From Gymnothorax reevesii (lineage: Eukaryota > Chordata > Actinopteri > Anguilliformes > Muraenidae), in assembly GCA_029721435.1 (NCBI GenBank), contig CM056576.1, forward strand, positions 72,061,876 through 72,125,875: 64,000 bases of DNA. The letters run 5' to 3'. The stretch's first letter is position 1. Each line of letters opens with the position of its first letter. Positions 33,141 through 43,811 of this stretch are shown piece after piece. Below the pieces are notes generated by a model, which did no database searches, was not told where the DNA came from, and saw nothing but the letters and a program-made list of their open reading frames with translations. Position numbers and translations under genes: made by a program.

Positions 33141-34100
33141 TGCTGTTGATCTGTCAATAGATATATATATATATATATATATAGGAAAATTCAAAAAACA
33201 ATTTTACAATTTGAAATGTTAGATTTTCAATCATGGTCTATCCCGGACGAGCCCCCAATTTGTTATGGCCCCAATTTGTTATGACATTTACGACAGCAAA
33301 GGATGACAGACAAAATTTTAAAACTTAAACACATTTAATTAAACAAACACTTTTAACTAATTACCTATCTACTCTACTGACCAAGATTCATTATATACAA
33401 CAAAAAAAATATTTACAGTTCCTTTGGTTGGGTTGCTTGATGATATTCCCGGTGAGGAAAATGCTCCAACACAGGCAAAAATCCACAAAAGCTACACAGG
33501 TCTTGAAAAGAGTGACAGGTCTGGTCAAATGTATCCTTCTGCTTGCAATTTCTCCTACTACTCCACTCCCTCAATTTTCCTCCTTATATACTCTTTTGCA
33601 GACCCCTCCCACATTTAGACCTCTTTTTTTATTCTCTGGGACTTGTTCCAGACATGCCCAAGACATGCCCAAACCTAGCTCCAGTCTGGGCTTAACATAA
33701 GAAAGGTCAATACTGCCGTCTAATGGATTCTATTCGCATTACAGGCCACTCTTGGGAAGGTTCACCTCTGATCCAAGCTTTCTCCATTTGTGGATAATGG
33801 CTCTCACTGTGGTTCAGTGGAGTCCCAATGCCATAGAAATGGCTTTCTAACCCTTTTTTGTTATTACAGCGCCCTCCATAATTATTGGCAGTCCTGGTTA
33901 AGATGTGTTAAAAGACTTAAAATAAATTCAGTTTTTATTGCAGAAGCATACTCTCACACTGAAAATTGTAAAAAAAAAAAAAAAGGTAATTTCTACAATA
34001 GTTCACAAGGAACATTTTATTAGTAATTCATCACTTCCTGTTTCCCTGGGGTATAAATATGACGTGACACAAGGGCCATTTCTCTTATCCACTCTTCAAC

Positions 34101-35215
34101 ATGGAAAAGACATAAGAACATGCCATTCAAGTAAAGCAGATGTGTGTCGACCTTCACAAGTCAGGTAATGGGTACGAGAAAATAGCCACTCACCTGCACC
34201 TGCCCATATCTACTGTCAGAGGAATCATTAAGAAGTTTAAAACAACTGGAACAGTGGTAAACAAGCCTGGACGAGGACGCAAGGTTATTTTGCCACCACA
34301 CACAGTGAAGAGGATGGTAAGAGAAATAAAAATAGGCGTGCAATGCACGGAAAACCCCTCAGCCCGATGTCAAAGTTTTTGGAGACGCCCGCCCACCCGC
34401 CGCCCGCGCAACCGCACGAAGGATAGCAATACCCCGTCAGTCTTGAGGGCTGAGGGGTAAAAAGTTCTCCAAAGCTCACTGTTAAAGAATTGCAACAAAT
34501 GGTAGCATCTTGGGGTCACAGAGTCTCCAAAACAACCATCAGGCGCTATCTACATGCCAACAAGCTGTTTGGGAGGCATGCATGGAAAAAACCTTTTCTG
34601 ACTCACAATCATAAACGCAAACGTCTGGAGTTCGCTAAGCGGTACTGGGACTTCAACTGAGACCATGTGCTTTGGTCATTGAGACCAAGATAGAGCTTTT
34701 TGGCAACAAACACAAAGTGGGTCTGGCGGAACACAAAAGACGAGTATGCAGAAAAGCACTTCATGCCCACTGTGAAGTATGGGGGAGGATCGGTGATGCT
34801 GTGGGCCTGTTTCTCTTCCAGAGGCCCTGGGAACCTTGTTAGGGTGGATGGCATCATGAACGCTTTGAAATACCGGGACATTTTAAATCAAAATCTGGTG
34901 GCCTCTGCCCGAAAGCTGAAGATGGGTCGTCTCTGGGTCTTTCAGCACGATAATGACCCTAAACATGGGGCCAAATCTACACAGAAATGGTTCACCAGAC
35001 ACAGAATCAAGGTCCTCCCATGGACATCTCCAGCCCCGGACCTCAACCCCATTGAAAAGCTGTGGAGTGAGCTGAAGAGGAGAGTGCAGAGGAGAGGACC
35101 CTGGTTGCTGGATGATTTCGAGAGATTATGCAAAGAGGAATGGTCGAAGATCCCTCTTTCTGTATTCTCCCATCTTGTGAAACATTTTAGGAGAAGATTA
35201 GGAGCTGTTTTGTAG
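34101..35215 (+). pseudogene. Tc1-like DD34E transposase of copy 2, disrupted
   Basis: The start ATG at 34101 is followed within four codons by TAA. The N-terminal helix-turn-helix is readable at 34140-34330 (YEKIATHLHLPISTVRGIIK). The frame is broken by the 125-bp insert and by a one-base loss near 34678, which shifts the WSDETK motif. From 34700 a 171-codon frame carries [17 protein letters not shown] (second Asp, 34949) and LNPIEKLWSELKRR (Glu, 35054), with 34 residues between Asp and Glu. It ends normally at about 35215. Confidence 0.85.
34333..34457. mobile_element. 125-bp GC-rich insert in Tc1 copy 2
   Basis: Flanked by TAAAAA at 34327-34332 and 34458-34463; copy 1 has a single TAAAAA at the same site. 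Inside, CCCCTCAGCCC (34355-34365) is inverted as GGGCTGAGGGG (34447-34457), and CGTGCAATGCACG (about 34337-34349) is a 13-base palindrome. No coding capacity. It may be a very small non-autonomous transposon. Confidence 0.7.
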
Positions 35216-35360
35216 ACAAAAGGGGGTTGTACAAAGTATTAACATCCGGGGTGCTAATAATTGTGGCACACATGATTTGATGTAAAAGAATTATTTCTTA
35301 ATGTTAACCCCTGGTTAACATCTTAACCAGGGGTGCCAATAATTATGGAGGGCGCGGTAT

Positions 35361-35609
35361 TTTGCTAACCCGCGGAGGATGGGCTTCCTCACTATAGTCT
35401 GGTTTCTCCTGAGATTTCTTCCCTATGGGGAGTTTTTTCCCACCACTGTTTGAGGATTTTTCTCCCTACTGGGTGTTTTTTTGCCACATTTGCTGTAGAG
35501 GGGAATTAGCTGGACACTGCCCTTTCATTTATAATAATCTCTCACTGTAAAGTGTCTTTGTGACAGTCTCTGTGAAAAGTGCTGTACAAATAAATTGAAT
35601 TGAATTGAA
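35361..35609 (+). repeat. L2-like LINE or derived SINE 3' tail
   Basis: The segment contains 'ttcttccctatggggag', 'gtgtctttgtgacagtctctgtg' and ends 'aaataaattgaattgaattgaa'. This is the 3' tail typical of abundant fish L2-type LINEs. Only the untranslated end is present, as expected for 5' truncation. It lies between Tc1 copy 2 and the last piece of the host Tc1-like element. Confidence 0.65.
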
Positions 35610-35913
35610 ATAATGTGTCGCTTTTTGAGATCTTTTAGCCTAATTCACTTTGTCAACAGGTCTGGCTGTAATCAGGCCTGGGTGTGTCTAGTGAAACTGA
35701 GCAAAAAAATGTGGTTAATCACAGTTAATTCATGATTTAAGCTTTTTTCCCTTAAAACTGCATTTTGGATTTACTCAGGTTATCTTTGTCTAATATTAAA
35801 ATTTGTTTGATGATCTGAACATTTAAGTGTGACAAATATGCACAAAAATGCACAAAAGATAAGAAATACTTATTTACAGCACTAGTATTCACATGCGATT
35901 GACGCCGTTAAAA

Positions 35914-36780
35914 TTAATATGCTACTTTAAAAAGATGGGTTTTAAGTTCAGATTTGAAATCTGTTATGGAGTCTAGTGGATGTGGGGGGGAAATGAGTTC
36001 CAAAGTTTGGATGCAATACAGGAGAAGGCCCTGGCACCCATTGTGCTGAATTTGATAAGTGGTAGTTTCAATAAACCTGCTGTAGTAGACCGCAGGAAGC
36101 GTGAAGGTTTGTAAATGTGAAGGACATCTGTGACACAGACTGGGGCTAAACCGTGGAGAGCTTTGAAGTAGCAGGATAGTAAGATTTAATTTAACATTAA
36201 TCTGCTGTAACACAGGGAGCCAGTGTAGTTGAATCAGCAGGGGAGTGACGTTCAGTGGCCTTTGAACGTGAAATAATCCATGCTGCAGAATTTTGAATGA
36301 GTTGAAGTCAGTGGAGAAGTTTATTGGGGATGCCTACCAGGATTGCATCGCAATAGTCAATATGTGATGTAACCAGAGCATTGACTAGGACCTCCATGGA
36401 ATGTTGTATTAGAGCAAGACGTAGTCTGGAGATGTTTTGTTAATGGAAAAAGGAGACATGAGGAGACATTGTTTCTGCGATTAGAGAAGGATGCTGTACT
36501 CTCCAGAATAACAACAAGGCTCTTAACCTGGGAATGGTGGCTTCAGCAATGGAAAAAGAGCTGAGATAAGATTTTGTAAGTGTAGATTTAGAGCCAATGA
36601 GGAGTCGATCAGTTTTACTGCTATTAAGTTTGAGGTAGTTGGTTGTCATCCATATCTGTTAATAGACAGTTGGTAAGCGTACTGGAGGGGCGAGAATTAG
36701 GTTTAGTGGACACATATGGCTGTGAATCATCAGCATAATAGTGGAAATGGATACCATAGTGATGCTGGGGTACAGATAAA
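35914..36780 (-). pseudogene. L2-like LINE ORF2, C-terminal remnant
   Basis: Minus-strand fragments read WMTTNYLKLNSSKT and LLIGSKSTLTKS near 36600-36650, a phrase that follows the RT domain in fish L2-type LINEs. LDSITDFKSELKTHLFKVAY at 35914-35970 is the usual C-terminal end. Between them the text is rearranged and full of stops; part of it (36000-36400) is a non-coding repeat widely found in fish. No tail or target duplication is clear. Confidence 0.55.
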
Positions 36781-37459
36781 ACTAGGAACTGGGGGGGGGG
36801 ACAGACATGTCCTTAATGACAACAATTAGTCCTTGCTAGTTCGCAATCATCTTCCTTTATTGACGCGTTTTCCAATAATCTTAACTGGCAACTGAAGACA
36901 CGGTTTCTCTCCATATGTGATCTAACAGCAATGAAATCATGGGGTAAATTCAGTACAGAAATGGGCTACTTGCGTGAGGGTCGACAGGTTTGCAATTTTG
37001 AATTACGTTGATTTAAATACAGCAAATACGCGTCCAGATTAATGATTGCCGTCTAACTTAATCGGAGAGAACAAGCAGCACCTGTTAAGTGTGGACCACT
37101 CTCGGAGTGAACCTTTTGTTAATGAAGAAAATGACTGAGAACTGAGAAGTTTCAGTCCGAGAGCACTCCCCTGATTGACTGGCAGGTGGCAAGCTGCCAC
37201 CGAGAACTCCAGGGGAGACGTGTTTGATTCTTGCCGGTTTCCACAAATTGTTTTCTTTTTAAATTAAAACTATTTTTTCTCTAGCATGAGGTATTTTTTT
37301 AAACTGCTAGATAGATAATATGGGCAAGTATATTGAGCAGTTTGCACATCAGGCATAGCTCAGGAGTTAAATTCAGGATATTCCTGAAATACAGGGATTG
37401 GAGTGAAATCGTCCATATTCAAAACCGTGTTCTAGCTCAGCTTGCTTGTGATTATTCAC
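36781..37459. other. No feature recognised
   Basis: No exon or repeat border was seen between the LINE remnant and the Harbinger element. A G run at 36791-36800 and AT-rich stretches only. Confidence 0.45.
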
Positions 37460-37924
37460 TAAGGGGCCTATTCTCCCATGCGCGTAAGTTGAAAAATTTC
37501 AGCCGAAGCGTATTCTCTCCTCGACTTAAGTCTGTGCATTACGCGACCCGAAGGCAATTACGCACTTGGGGTGGAGCAAGGCCAAAATCGGGGCGTTTCC
37601 GGGCGTTTCTCAGGCAAAAAACACTTACGCGTATTCTCCCCCTGGCTTACGTGCTTTTCTGTTCAGCACTTTTGAGGGCTGTATTAAGGTCAAGCGCCAA
37701 CGTAAGGCGAAATGGAATATTGTGTTCGATGTCGGTTATAGGCCATATTTAAACATTAATTTTATTTTATTGAACATGGTAAAGGTTGAGACATGCAATA
37801 TTCAATTGTTCATCCTTATTTCTAAACTAAATTTCTCATAACCATAATAAATTATCAAACGAAATCATCACATGATATTACGCAACAGCCTATTTTCCAA
37901 TTAGTTCAATTATAAATGCATTAC

Positions 37925-38560
37925 AAACAATTACAAACATACCGGAGGTCATCAAGGTCACAACTGAGCTGTTGGTCCAGGCATCTGGGTCGTTCCAGAG
38001 AGTGGCTGGTGATGTCATGCACATATCCCAGGCGTCTGTGTCAAGGTGTCTGACACAGTCGGTTGACGCTTCACTGCACCACATCAGCCACTTAATAAAG
38101 TTCCCTGAAATACCAGCTGAAAGACGGAGAGTTAAGGGGGGGGTTCTACCGGGTTGGCAGGTTCCCCAGTGTTGTGGGAGCCATTGATTGTAGAAGGTAG
38201 GTCTGCACACTGCCAAATGAGCTCCAAAAATAAACTTAAAAAATAAACGAATAAAGTTTATTTTTGGAGCTCATTTGGCAGTGTGCAAACCTACCTTTTT
38301 CAACTGTCTGACACTATTGCCTGGCACCTGCAAAAAGTGACTTTGGATGTGCGCACCCTACCCCAAACGAGTCATTGATTGTACTCATGCTGCAATCAGA
38401 ACCCCTTCCACTAATAAGAATATGTACTGAGACAGTAGACGTCGGCACAGCATTAATGTTCAGGTAGTGTGCGATCATGATGCGCGCATATTAAGCATCT
38501 GCGCCAAATTCCCTGGCTCGGCCCATGACGCTTATGTACTGCGCAACTGCTCGAAATGCT
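37925..38560 (+). pseudogene. HARBI1-like transposase, interrupted
   Basis: The first part, 37925-38192, reads ASGSFQRVAGDVMHISQASV and CLTQSVDASLHHISHLIKFP, then after a one-base change in a G run, FPSVVGAIDC with the first catalytic aspartate. A 180-bp insertion follows. The second part, from 38373, reads VIDCTHAAIRTPS and [10 protein letters not shown], then [11 protein letters not shown] with the second aspartate near 38525. A stop lies at about 38418. The third acidic residue is not found. In the family this nuclease cuts at TWA sites together with a Myb/SANT-like partner. Confidence 0.75.
38193..38372. mobile_element. 180-bp foldback insertion in the Harbinger transposase
   Basis: CATTGATTGTA (11 bases) stands on both sides, at 38182-38192 and 38373-38383, exactly where the transposase text is cut and resumed. 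Inside, arms of 44 bases at 38194-38237 and 38254-38297 are inverted copies with one mismatch, separated by a 16-base AT-rich loop. About 75 unpaired bases follow. No A-box or B-box and no coding sequence is seen. An 11-base duplication would suit a retroposed element; the strong hairpin would suit a foldback MITE. Confidence 0.85.
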
Positions 38561-38689
38561 AAGAAATACAATAAATATTTGAAACCATATTAAGCTTATT
38601 TCCAGTATCTATCACAGTGATACTTTGAGTATAGGCAAATAAAAATGACCATTTTACGTAAGTTCTTCTATATGCACTTCCACTGCAGA

Positions 38690-39300
38690 AAGAGTGGATG
38701 CCACCCCCTCCTCCAGTGCAGTGAAATGCACCGGGGATGACAGTTGCCCATCACCTGTTGCGTGCACACTTCTCCGGTGTGCTGAGATCCTGGCTTTTAC
38801 AGCGCCTCATGGATTTTTCCGCTTGTGGGTTAAGAATCCTTTGTTTGTTAAAGCGTTGCCTAGTCCTTTAGTTGCAAACCTGACATCGATCGGAGTAGTT
38901 TAAAATTTCAAGCGCGCAATTTGTAAATCAGATCATATAAACTGTCATTGATTGTAATTTGTGTGACTAGAATGTTCTCTTTACTTGTCTTCTTCCCTGT
39001 CTTCCACGGAACAGACAGGCTAGAGTAGGAGGGGCAAATTTTCAATGCTCTGACTATGCTGGTTGAGAAGCGCTAAATTCTTTATTTGTTATTTCATTAT
39101 TGCGGCAATTTGTTTGTTTGCATTGGTTTAATGCCATGGTGGCTAGAATAAGAAATAAAAAAAGCGATGTCTGCATTACTTCTTGTAATTGGCACAGACA
39201 TACACAGGCCTACTATTACTGCGGCATGTCGTCGGCCTGCTGATAAAACCTTGTATCTTCAAAATGATAAATTTTACAGGAAAATAAAAAAATGTATAAA
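38690..39300. other. Harbinger interior, no recognised gene
   Basis: Possible coding text with ALEEGVASTLSAVEVHIEEL is readable on the minus strand near 38650-38740, ending in a stop, and could be the end of the Harbinger accessory protein. This is a guess. Otherwise nothing is identified. Confidence 0.2.
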
Positions 39301-39735
39301 ATTTAAAAAAATAATAATAATATAAATCGATAAATGTAATTTAAAATAAAAAATGTTTAATTCTGCATGTAAGAGTAGTGGACATATGAGTTTTTTTTTC
39401 TTATCAGTTAGGAGATACGAGGTTTTATCAGCAGGCCCACGATATTCAAATTTAAAGTCTGGTTTGCGTTTTCCATGAACCACAACTACATTTTCAGGGT
39501 TAATCAGAAAATCCTTGTTCCTTGTCTTCCGAATAGCCATATCAATGAGCTTTGTACAGAGTCTGCCTCTCTTTTGCATTAGTCACACCTCTTTCATAAG
39601 GCCGCCTACATTCTGAAGTAAAGCGCTGTGGGCTTGATCAAAGCGAATAAGGGAGAATATGCAGAACTCAAAAGTGCTTAACTCGAATCGCGTTATAAAG
39701 GACTTATGCGCAAATAGGAGAATAGACCCCTAACT

Positions 39736-39948
39736 CAGTGTTCCCCAACCCTCTCCTGGAAGCCCACCTGTCCTGCATGCTTTAGATCTCTCTCTGCTCC
39801 AGCACAAGTGATTCAAATGATCAGATCGTTAATCACCCCCTAAAGCTGATTGATGACACCTGATCATTTGAATCACCTGTGCTGGAGCAGAGAGAGATGT
39901 AAAACATGCAGGACAGGTGGGCCTCCAGGAGAGGGTTGGGGAACACTG
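39736..39948. mobile_element. 213-bp palindromic hAT-type MITE
   Basis: Ends CAGTGTTCCCCAACCCTCTC and its inverted copy GGGTTGGGGAACACTG. CCCTAACT stands on both sides (39728-39735 and 39949-39956), an 8-base duplication typical of hAT elements. Nearly the whole element folds back on itself around about 39838 (ACAGGTGGGC, CTGGAGCAGAGAGAGAT and ATTTGAATCACCTGTG are mirrored). Non-coding. Confidence 0.92.
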
Positions 39949-39956
39949 CCCTAACT

Positions 39957-40600
39957 GATCCTGGTGTGCCATCTAGTGATAGAATATTGTAACTGCGTGC
40001 ATAAATTTGCAGCTCCATGTCCGCTGGCGGACACATCTGCACAAAGATACCCTGCCGAGCACCGTTGTTCTCGAAAACGCCAAATCCAGAAAATCCTTAA
40101 ATGATGAATTACATTCATATTTTAATTTGTAACGGAGTGGCCAGTGTAAAAAGTAACGAATTATACTTTTTATGTTTTAAATGTAGTAGAGTAAAAGTCT
40201 TGGTTAAAAAAAACTTTAGTACAAATCCTCAAAATAACAACCATTTCAATTCATCGTAATGTTGCTTTTTTCCGTGATGACGTATTTTCTCGGCGGTGAT
40301 GGCTGAGGTGAAGGCCCAGGTGTGTGCGCACGGTTGGCTACTGATAGTATTTCTCATGGAAAGAAATGATTACAATGTGTGGCGTAAGTGCGTGACATCC
40401 GAATGAAATGAGTGACAATCACGCTCACTGCGTGAGTCTTGAGCCCTGTATTAGCATAACCCCTGAGTTCACATCAGAACCAAATCCTTTGCAAGTTTAG
40501 CTTTAACTACAATGGTCCCAGGCATTATTTCAAGAGATTTTACATGCAAGATTTGTATTCTAGATGAGTATATATGTCCCTTAATTGGGCCTTGAGACTG
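39957..40600. other. No feature recognised
   Basis: No coding exon or repeat boundary was identified. Short frames have no family motifs. Confidence 0.45.
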
Positions 40601-40769
40601 TCAAATAGTCCTAAAAAAACCGTAAATTTCCAATGCTTCCAGGGGCCTTTGCTCCCCCCCAAGGGGCCCCCACCAGGGCTCTGCCCCCGGACCTTGTTGG
40701 GGGCCTCCGCGGACCCCAAACCTCTGGCTGGTTTGGGTAATGTCCCACCCCACTACGCTGTCAAAAATT

Positions 40770-40945
40770 TCTAATGAGGACCCTGCAATGCTAGCCAGAC
40801 GATCCAGAAAGAACTGATGGGATGTTGTATCAAAGGCTGCTGTGAGATCAAGAAGAATGAGAATGGCAAGTAAAACAGAATCAGCTGTGCGGAGGAGGTC
40901 ATTCCTTCTATTAAAGCTGCTGCCAGGGATTTTTTTTTCCTCCAA
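40770..40945 (-). pseudogene. L2-like LINE reverse transcriptase fragment
   Basis: The minus strand reads NDLLRTADSVLLAILILLDL followed by TAAFDTTSHQFFLDRLAS, which is the A-motif region (LDLTAAFDT with the catalytic aspartate) of L2/CR1-type reverse transcriptases. Only about 55 codons are preserved. The YADD motif and flanks are missing. Confidence 0.7.
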
Positions 40946-41115
40946 AAAGTGTTAAATAGCTCCACATTCCGACAGAGATCATTTATGCGTCTGGTCGATA
41001 ACACAGGTCCCTCAGCCACTGTCTTCTGCAATACAGCAGCGTAAAAAATGGAGCCGCCGACTGCCTCTGTCCAATCAGGTGAGAGAATGCCAGAAAGACG
41101 AGTTCCTCTCTGCTT

Positions 41116-41375
41116 GTGAATGCGCGGGACAGAATCTGCGTTGTTAGTGCGCCTCTACCGGGAAAATCATTAGAAGAAGAAAAATTTGTGTTGTTGGCAA
41201 TAGCAGAACAGATGAAGCTTCCGATCCCAGTGTTGCGGGAGACGGCGTACACAATTAAACACCCAAAGCGCCAAACAACGGTGGAGGAACATAGAATTAA
41301 GGAGGAAAAATGCAAGACGAAAGGGTTTAAAAAGCGATGCACAGCTAGCCTTGCTGCCACTGAACAGGTAAGCTG
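41116..41375 (+). other. Open stretch ending at a possible splice donor, unknown
   Basis: The plus-strand frame MNARDRICVVSAPLPGKSLE continues through a lysine- and arginine-rich stretch (EEHRIKEEKCKTKGFKKRC) to TEQ followed by GTAAGC at about 41369, a fair splice donor. A GC-rich upstream part with CCAATCAGG near 41070 could be a promoter. I do not recognise the protein. It may be a host first exon or part of an uncharacterised transposon. Confidence 0.25.
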
Positions 41376-41888
41376 TGTTTTATTCTGTAGTAGTATAGCA
41401 GTTTTATCAGTCTCAGATGGTCCTGGTGGTGGTTTGGTAAGAGTACCATACACAACCTCCAGCAAAATCGAAAAAAATTACAACTTCTTCGGCTTACCTT
41501 AATGTTTAGATACCAAGTAAAGCCTTAGGGTTTAGATACCAAGTTAAGTATTCGGGTGTGGAAAAACGTCCACATCCAGCCGTTTGTGTCATTGTGGGAT
41601 TTATTTATTTGCATCTGGACCTCTGTTTGAGTAATAATTTGCGTGCTTAAGCTTGTTTTGCGCCTAACCACATTAAGGTTGGAACTTACAGGAAGTTGGC
41701 TTTATGATTTGTCGTCTCGGTGTTACATACTACTCTTAGGTGGCGCGTACCGTAGCAGGAACATGTTGATAATGGAAACCCATCCAGAATTAGCCAGGAT
41801 TAATTATTTTCAAAAAAGGAGGGATATTAGCCCCGGATTTTTCAGGTACAACGACACGCCTGCCAACAAATGAGCAGAAATAAATCAT

Positions 41889-42547
41889 CCATCCATCCAT
41901 CCATCCATCCATCTTCTACCGCTTATCCGGGGCCGGGTCCCGGGGGCAGCAGTCTAAGCAGGGATGCCCAGACTTCCCTCTCCTTGGACACTTCCTCCAG
42001 TTCTTCCGGGGGTATCCCAAGGCTTTCCCAGGCCAGCCGAGAGACATAGTCCCTCCAGCGTGTCCTGGGTCTCTCCCGAGGCCTCCTCCTGGTGGGGCAT
42101 GCCCGGAACTCCTTCCCAGGAAGGCGTCTAGGGGGCATCCGATAGAGATGCCCGAGCCACCCCAGTTGGCCCCTCTCGACGTGGAGGAGCTCTCTGAGGT
42201 CCTCCCGGGTGACAGAGCTCCTCACCCTATCTCTAAGGGAGCGGCCCGCCACCCTGCGGAGGAAACCCATTTCAGCCGCTTGTACCCGAGATCTCGTTCT
42301 TTCGGTCATGACCCAGAGTTCATGGCCATAGGTGAGGGTAGAAATGTAGATTGACTGGTAAATCGAGAGCTTTGCCTTTCGACTCAGCTCCTTCTTCACC
42401 ACAACAGATCGGTACAATGACCGCATTACTGCTGCCGCTGCACCGATCCGTCTGTCAATCTCACGCTCCATCCTTCCCTCACTCGTGAAAAAGACCCCAA
42501 GATACTTGAACTCCTCCACTTGAGGCAAGAGCTCTCCTCCAACCCGA
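41889..42547 (-). mobile_element. Rex3-like (RTE clade) LINE, 5'-truncated copy
   Basis: AAATAAATCAT occurs at 41878-41888 and 42548-42558, an 11-base target duplication. The minus-strand tail is a run of GATG units (41889-41914 as CATC repeats), the tail known for Rex3. The insert holds only the 3' coding end and short untranslated tail, which is the usual 5' truncation of target-primed reverse transcription. Confidence 0.85.
41923..42540 (-). pseudogene. Rex3-like ORF, C-terminal part after RT
   Basis: The frame reads FKYLGVFFTSEGRMEREIDR, then RIGAAAAVMRSLYRSVVVKK, LTYGHELWVMTERTRSRVQA and RWRDYVSRLAWESLGIPPEE, ending RLLPPGPGPG and TAA-free tail. This is the familiar C-terminal region of fish Rex3-type LINE polyproteins. 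The RT and endonuclease domains are absent because of truncation. The surviving 200 codons are open, pointing to a fairly young copy. Confidence 0.8.
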
Positions 42548-42559
42548 AAATAAATCATG

Positions 42560-43800
42560 TCGACATAAAGTAATCTACAGCAGTATGTATTCATTAAAAA
42601 CCCAGCGCACACTTATTTCAGTAAGTTACCCGTTTTTTGAGTACAGAAACTGTCGTGAATCCAGCTGAATGGCCAGTAAATCATGCTTGTCAGCATTTAG
42701 CTGTGAGAACACGTTACACATATTTGTAAAGACAACAATACAACTGATAAGACTGGCAGGTCACTTCATAAAGAGATTTTCTGCTGCTTTCTAATAAAAC
42801 AACGCCAGTAACGTTAGCCCTAGCATCTGAAACAAGCTAATGATAGTTCGACTGCAACATCACAGTAACATCACATGCACTGCGGAGTACTGTAATTACA
42901 AGACTCTGGCTATTGGAACAGCGACTGTGCTTGCAAGCCTCGTTCACTCGCTTATTTGCAGAGCAAAAATGAATTGATGCTGGTTAGGGCTGGAGTTAGT
43001 TTGGTGATCATGTCAGCGACGCCAACTCGCTTATTTGCAAAGCAAAAATGAACCAACAAATAAAGCTGGGGTTTACCTGTCAAGGAGAAAAGTCACAAAC
43101 TCTGCGCCAGTTTTTAATCCTTCCAGATCACAGAGCTCCTTCCACCTCTAAAAATCCACTCGATGTTCACTCTGGTTTTATCCTGGGATTTGTTAAATTC
43201 TTTCTTTAGTGCATTTTTTTTTCTTTCGGCTTCCTTTTTTTCTTGTCTTAGCCGTGTGTGCTGTTGCCGGTAACTGAGGTATCGGTATTTTTTTCCTCGC
43301 TGATGGTTCTAAGCTCCCTAACCCGCTCTCGAGATTTGAACTTGACTGAGCACTAGCGTGAACTGAGGAGGAAGGGGGAGGGGGCTGTCTGCAGCGCGAA
43401 CATGTGCACTGTTTGACAGCTGTAAGACACCATCCTGGCTCTAATTGGTTCTTTTTGGTCAATCCGAATGATTCTTTTAAACTGCAGTAGGAGCATTAGG
43501 AGGGTATAAAGGAGCCTTTTTTTAATTACAGAGTACTCGTTTTATGTAATACTGTCTGTACACCGTGACAGTTTTAGCAAAAATGACAAAACGTTAGTTT
43601 TCTAAAACTTACCAACTGCAGCTTTAAGAACAAGACAACCGCTACACATAACAGTCATCTGCTGCCGCGCTGAAGCACGGTTGCTTTCAAATTTGATACT
43701 AGTACAGATGGATCGTGCCCGAATCCCCCTCCTCCTCTTCCAAGCATACTTGTCACGTGCCATGCCCGAGCACGGCACACTCGCGCTCACACTTACCACC
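42560..43800 (-). other. Mostly non-coding; possible transposon-type first exon
   Basis: Around 43085-43200 the minus strand reads KTRVNIEW, a phrase I associate with a recurrent, uncharacterised fish repeat-derived exon, followed by degraded text and a GTAAAC donor near 43080. The 89-codon frame above it (43193-43462) is lysine-rich at its end. A duplicated phrase 'aactcgcttatttgca' occurs at about 42950 and 43025. No product assigned. Confidence 0.25.
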
Positions 43801-43811
43801 AAACGAACTAA

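Larger units (their letters stand above)
28957..33743 (-). mobile_element. Ty3/gypsy element C (B family), minus strand, deleted
   Basis: LTRs: 28957-29459 (3' LTR in element sense) and 33261-33743 (5' LTR). The element sits between GGCC at 28953-28956 and GGCC at 33744-33747, a 4-base duplication. Coding order on the minus strand is gag, [deletion], integrase, RT, RNase H. Compared with B, about 1.25 kb holding the zinc knuckle, protease and start of integrase is missing. TA-repeat tracts lie at 29556-29597 and 33162-33183. It interrupts the transposase of the Tc1-like host. Confidence 0.9.
33867..35357 (+). mobile_element. Tc1-like transposon, copy 2, both ends present
   Basis: The left end CAGCGCCCTCCATAATTATT follows TA (33865-33866); the right end, inverted, finishes GGAGGGCGCGG before TA (35358-35359). 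It is the same family as 3983-5372 and lies in the transposase region of the host Tc1-like element. A 125-bp insert at 34333-34457 is absent from copy 1. Compared with copy 1 it keeps the right half, but an internal part of the left arm (the about 140 bases before 33990) is shorter. Confidence 0.9.
27345..35883 (-). mobile_element. Tc1-like transposon, host of several nested insertions
   Basis: The left end reads GCTGCGAAAAAGTATTTG near 27345 and the right end, inverted, ends about 35883 (AAGAAATACTTATTTACAGC). Both match the inverted terminal repeats of a common fish Tc1-like family, including 'catatttgtca' and 'atgtttcagatca' on both ends. The minus-strand transposase is heavily decayed but followable by wording at 28280-28956, 33744-33864 and 35610-35700. 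Removing the insertions at 27689-28274, 28957-33743, 33867-35357 and about 35361-35609 restores the order of the family consensus. Confidence 0.75.
37463..39730 (+). mobile_element. PIF/Harbinger transposon
   Basis: The left end GGGGCCTATTCTCC starts after TAA (37460-37462). The right end, inverted, reads GGAGAATAGACCCC before TAA (39731-39733). The 14-base terminal repeats match at 13 positions and extend imperfectly (GCGCGTAAG against CTTATGCGC). A 3-base TAA duplication is the hallmark of this superfamily. Inside lies a HARBI1-like transposase split by an insertion at 38193-38372. A minus-strand frame at 39274-39579 (KTRNKDFLINPENVVVVHGKRKPDF) might be part of the second, DNA-binding protein such elements carry, but I do not recognise it. 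Confidence 0.85.

Noticed and set aside
37333..37752. 139-codon plus-strand frame across the left end of the Harbinger element
   Set aside because: It crosses the terminal repeat and shows no domain; probably chance.
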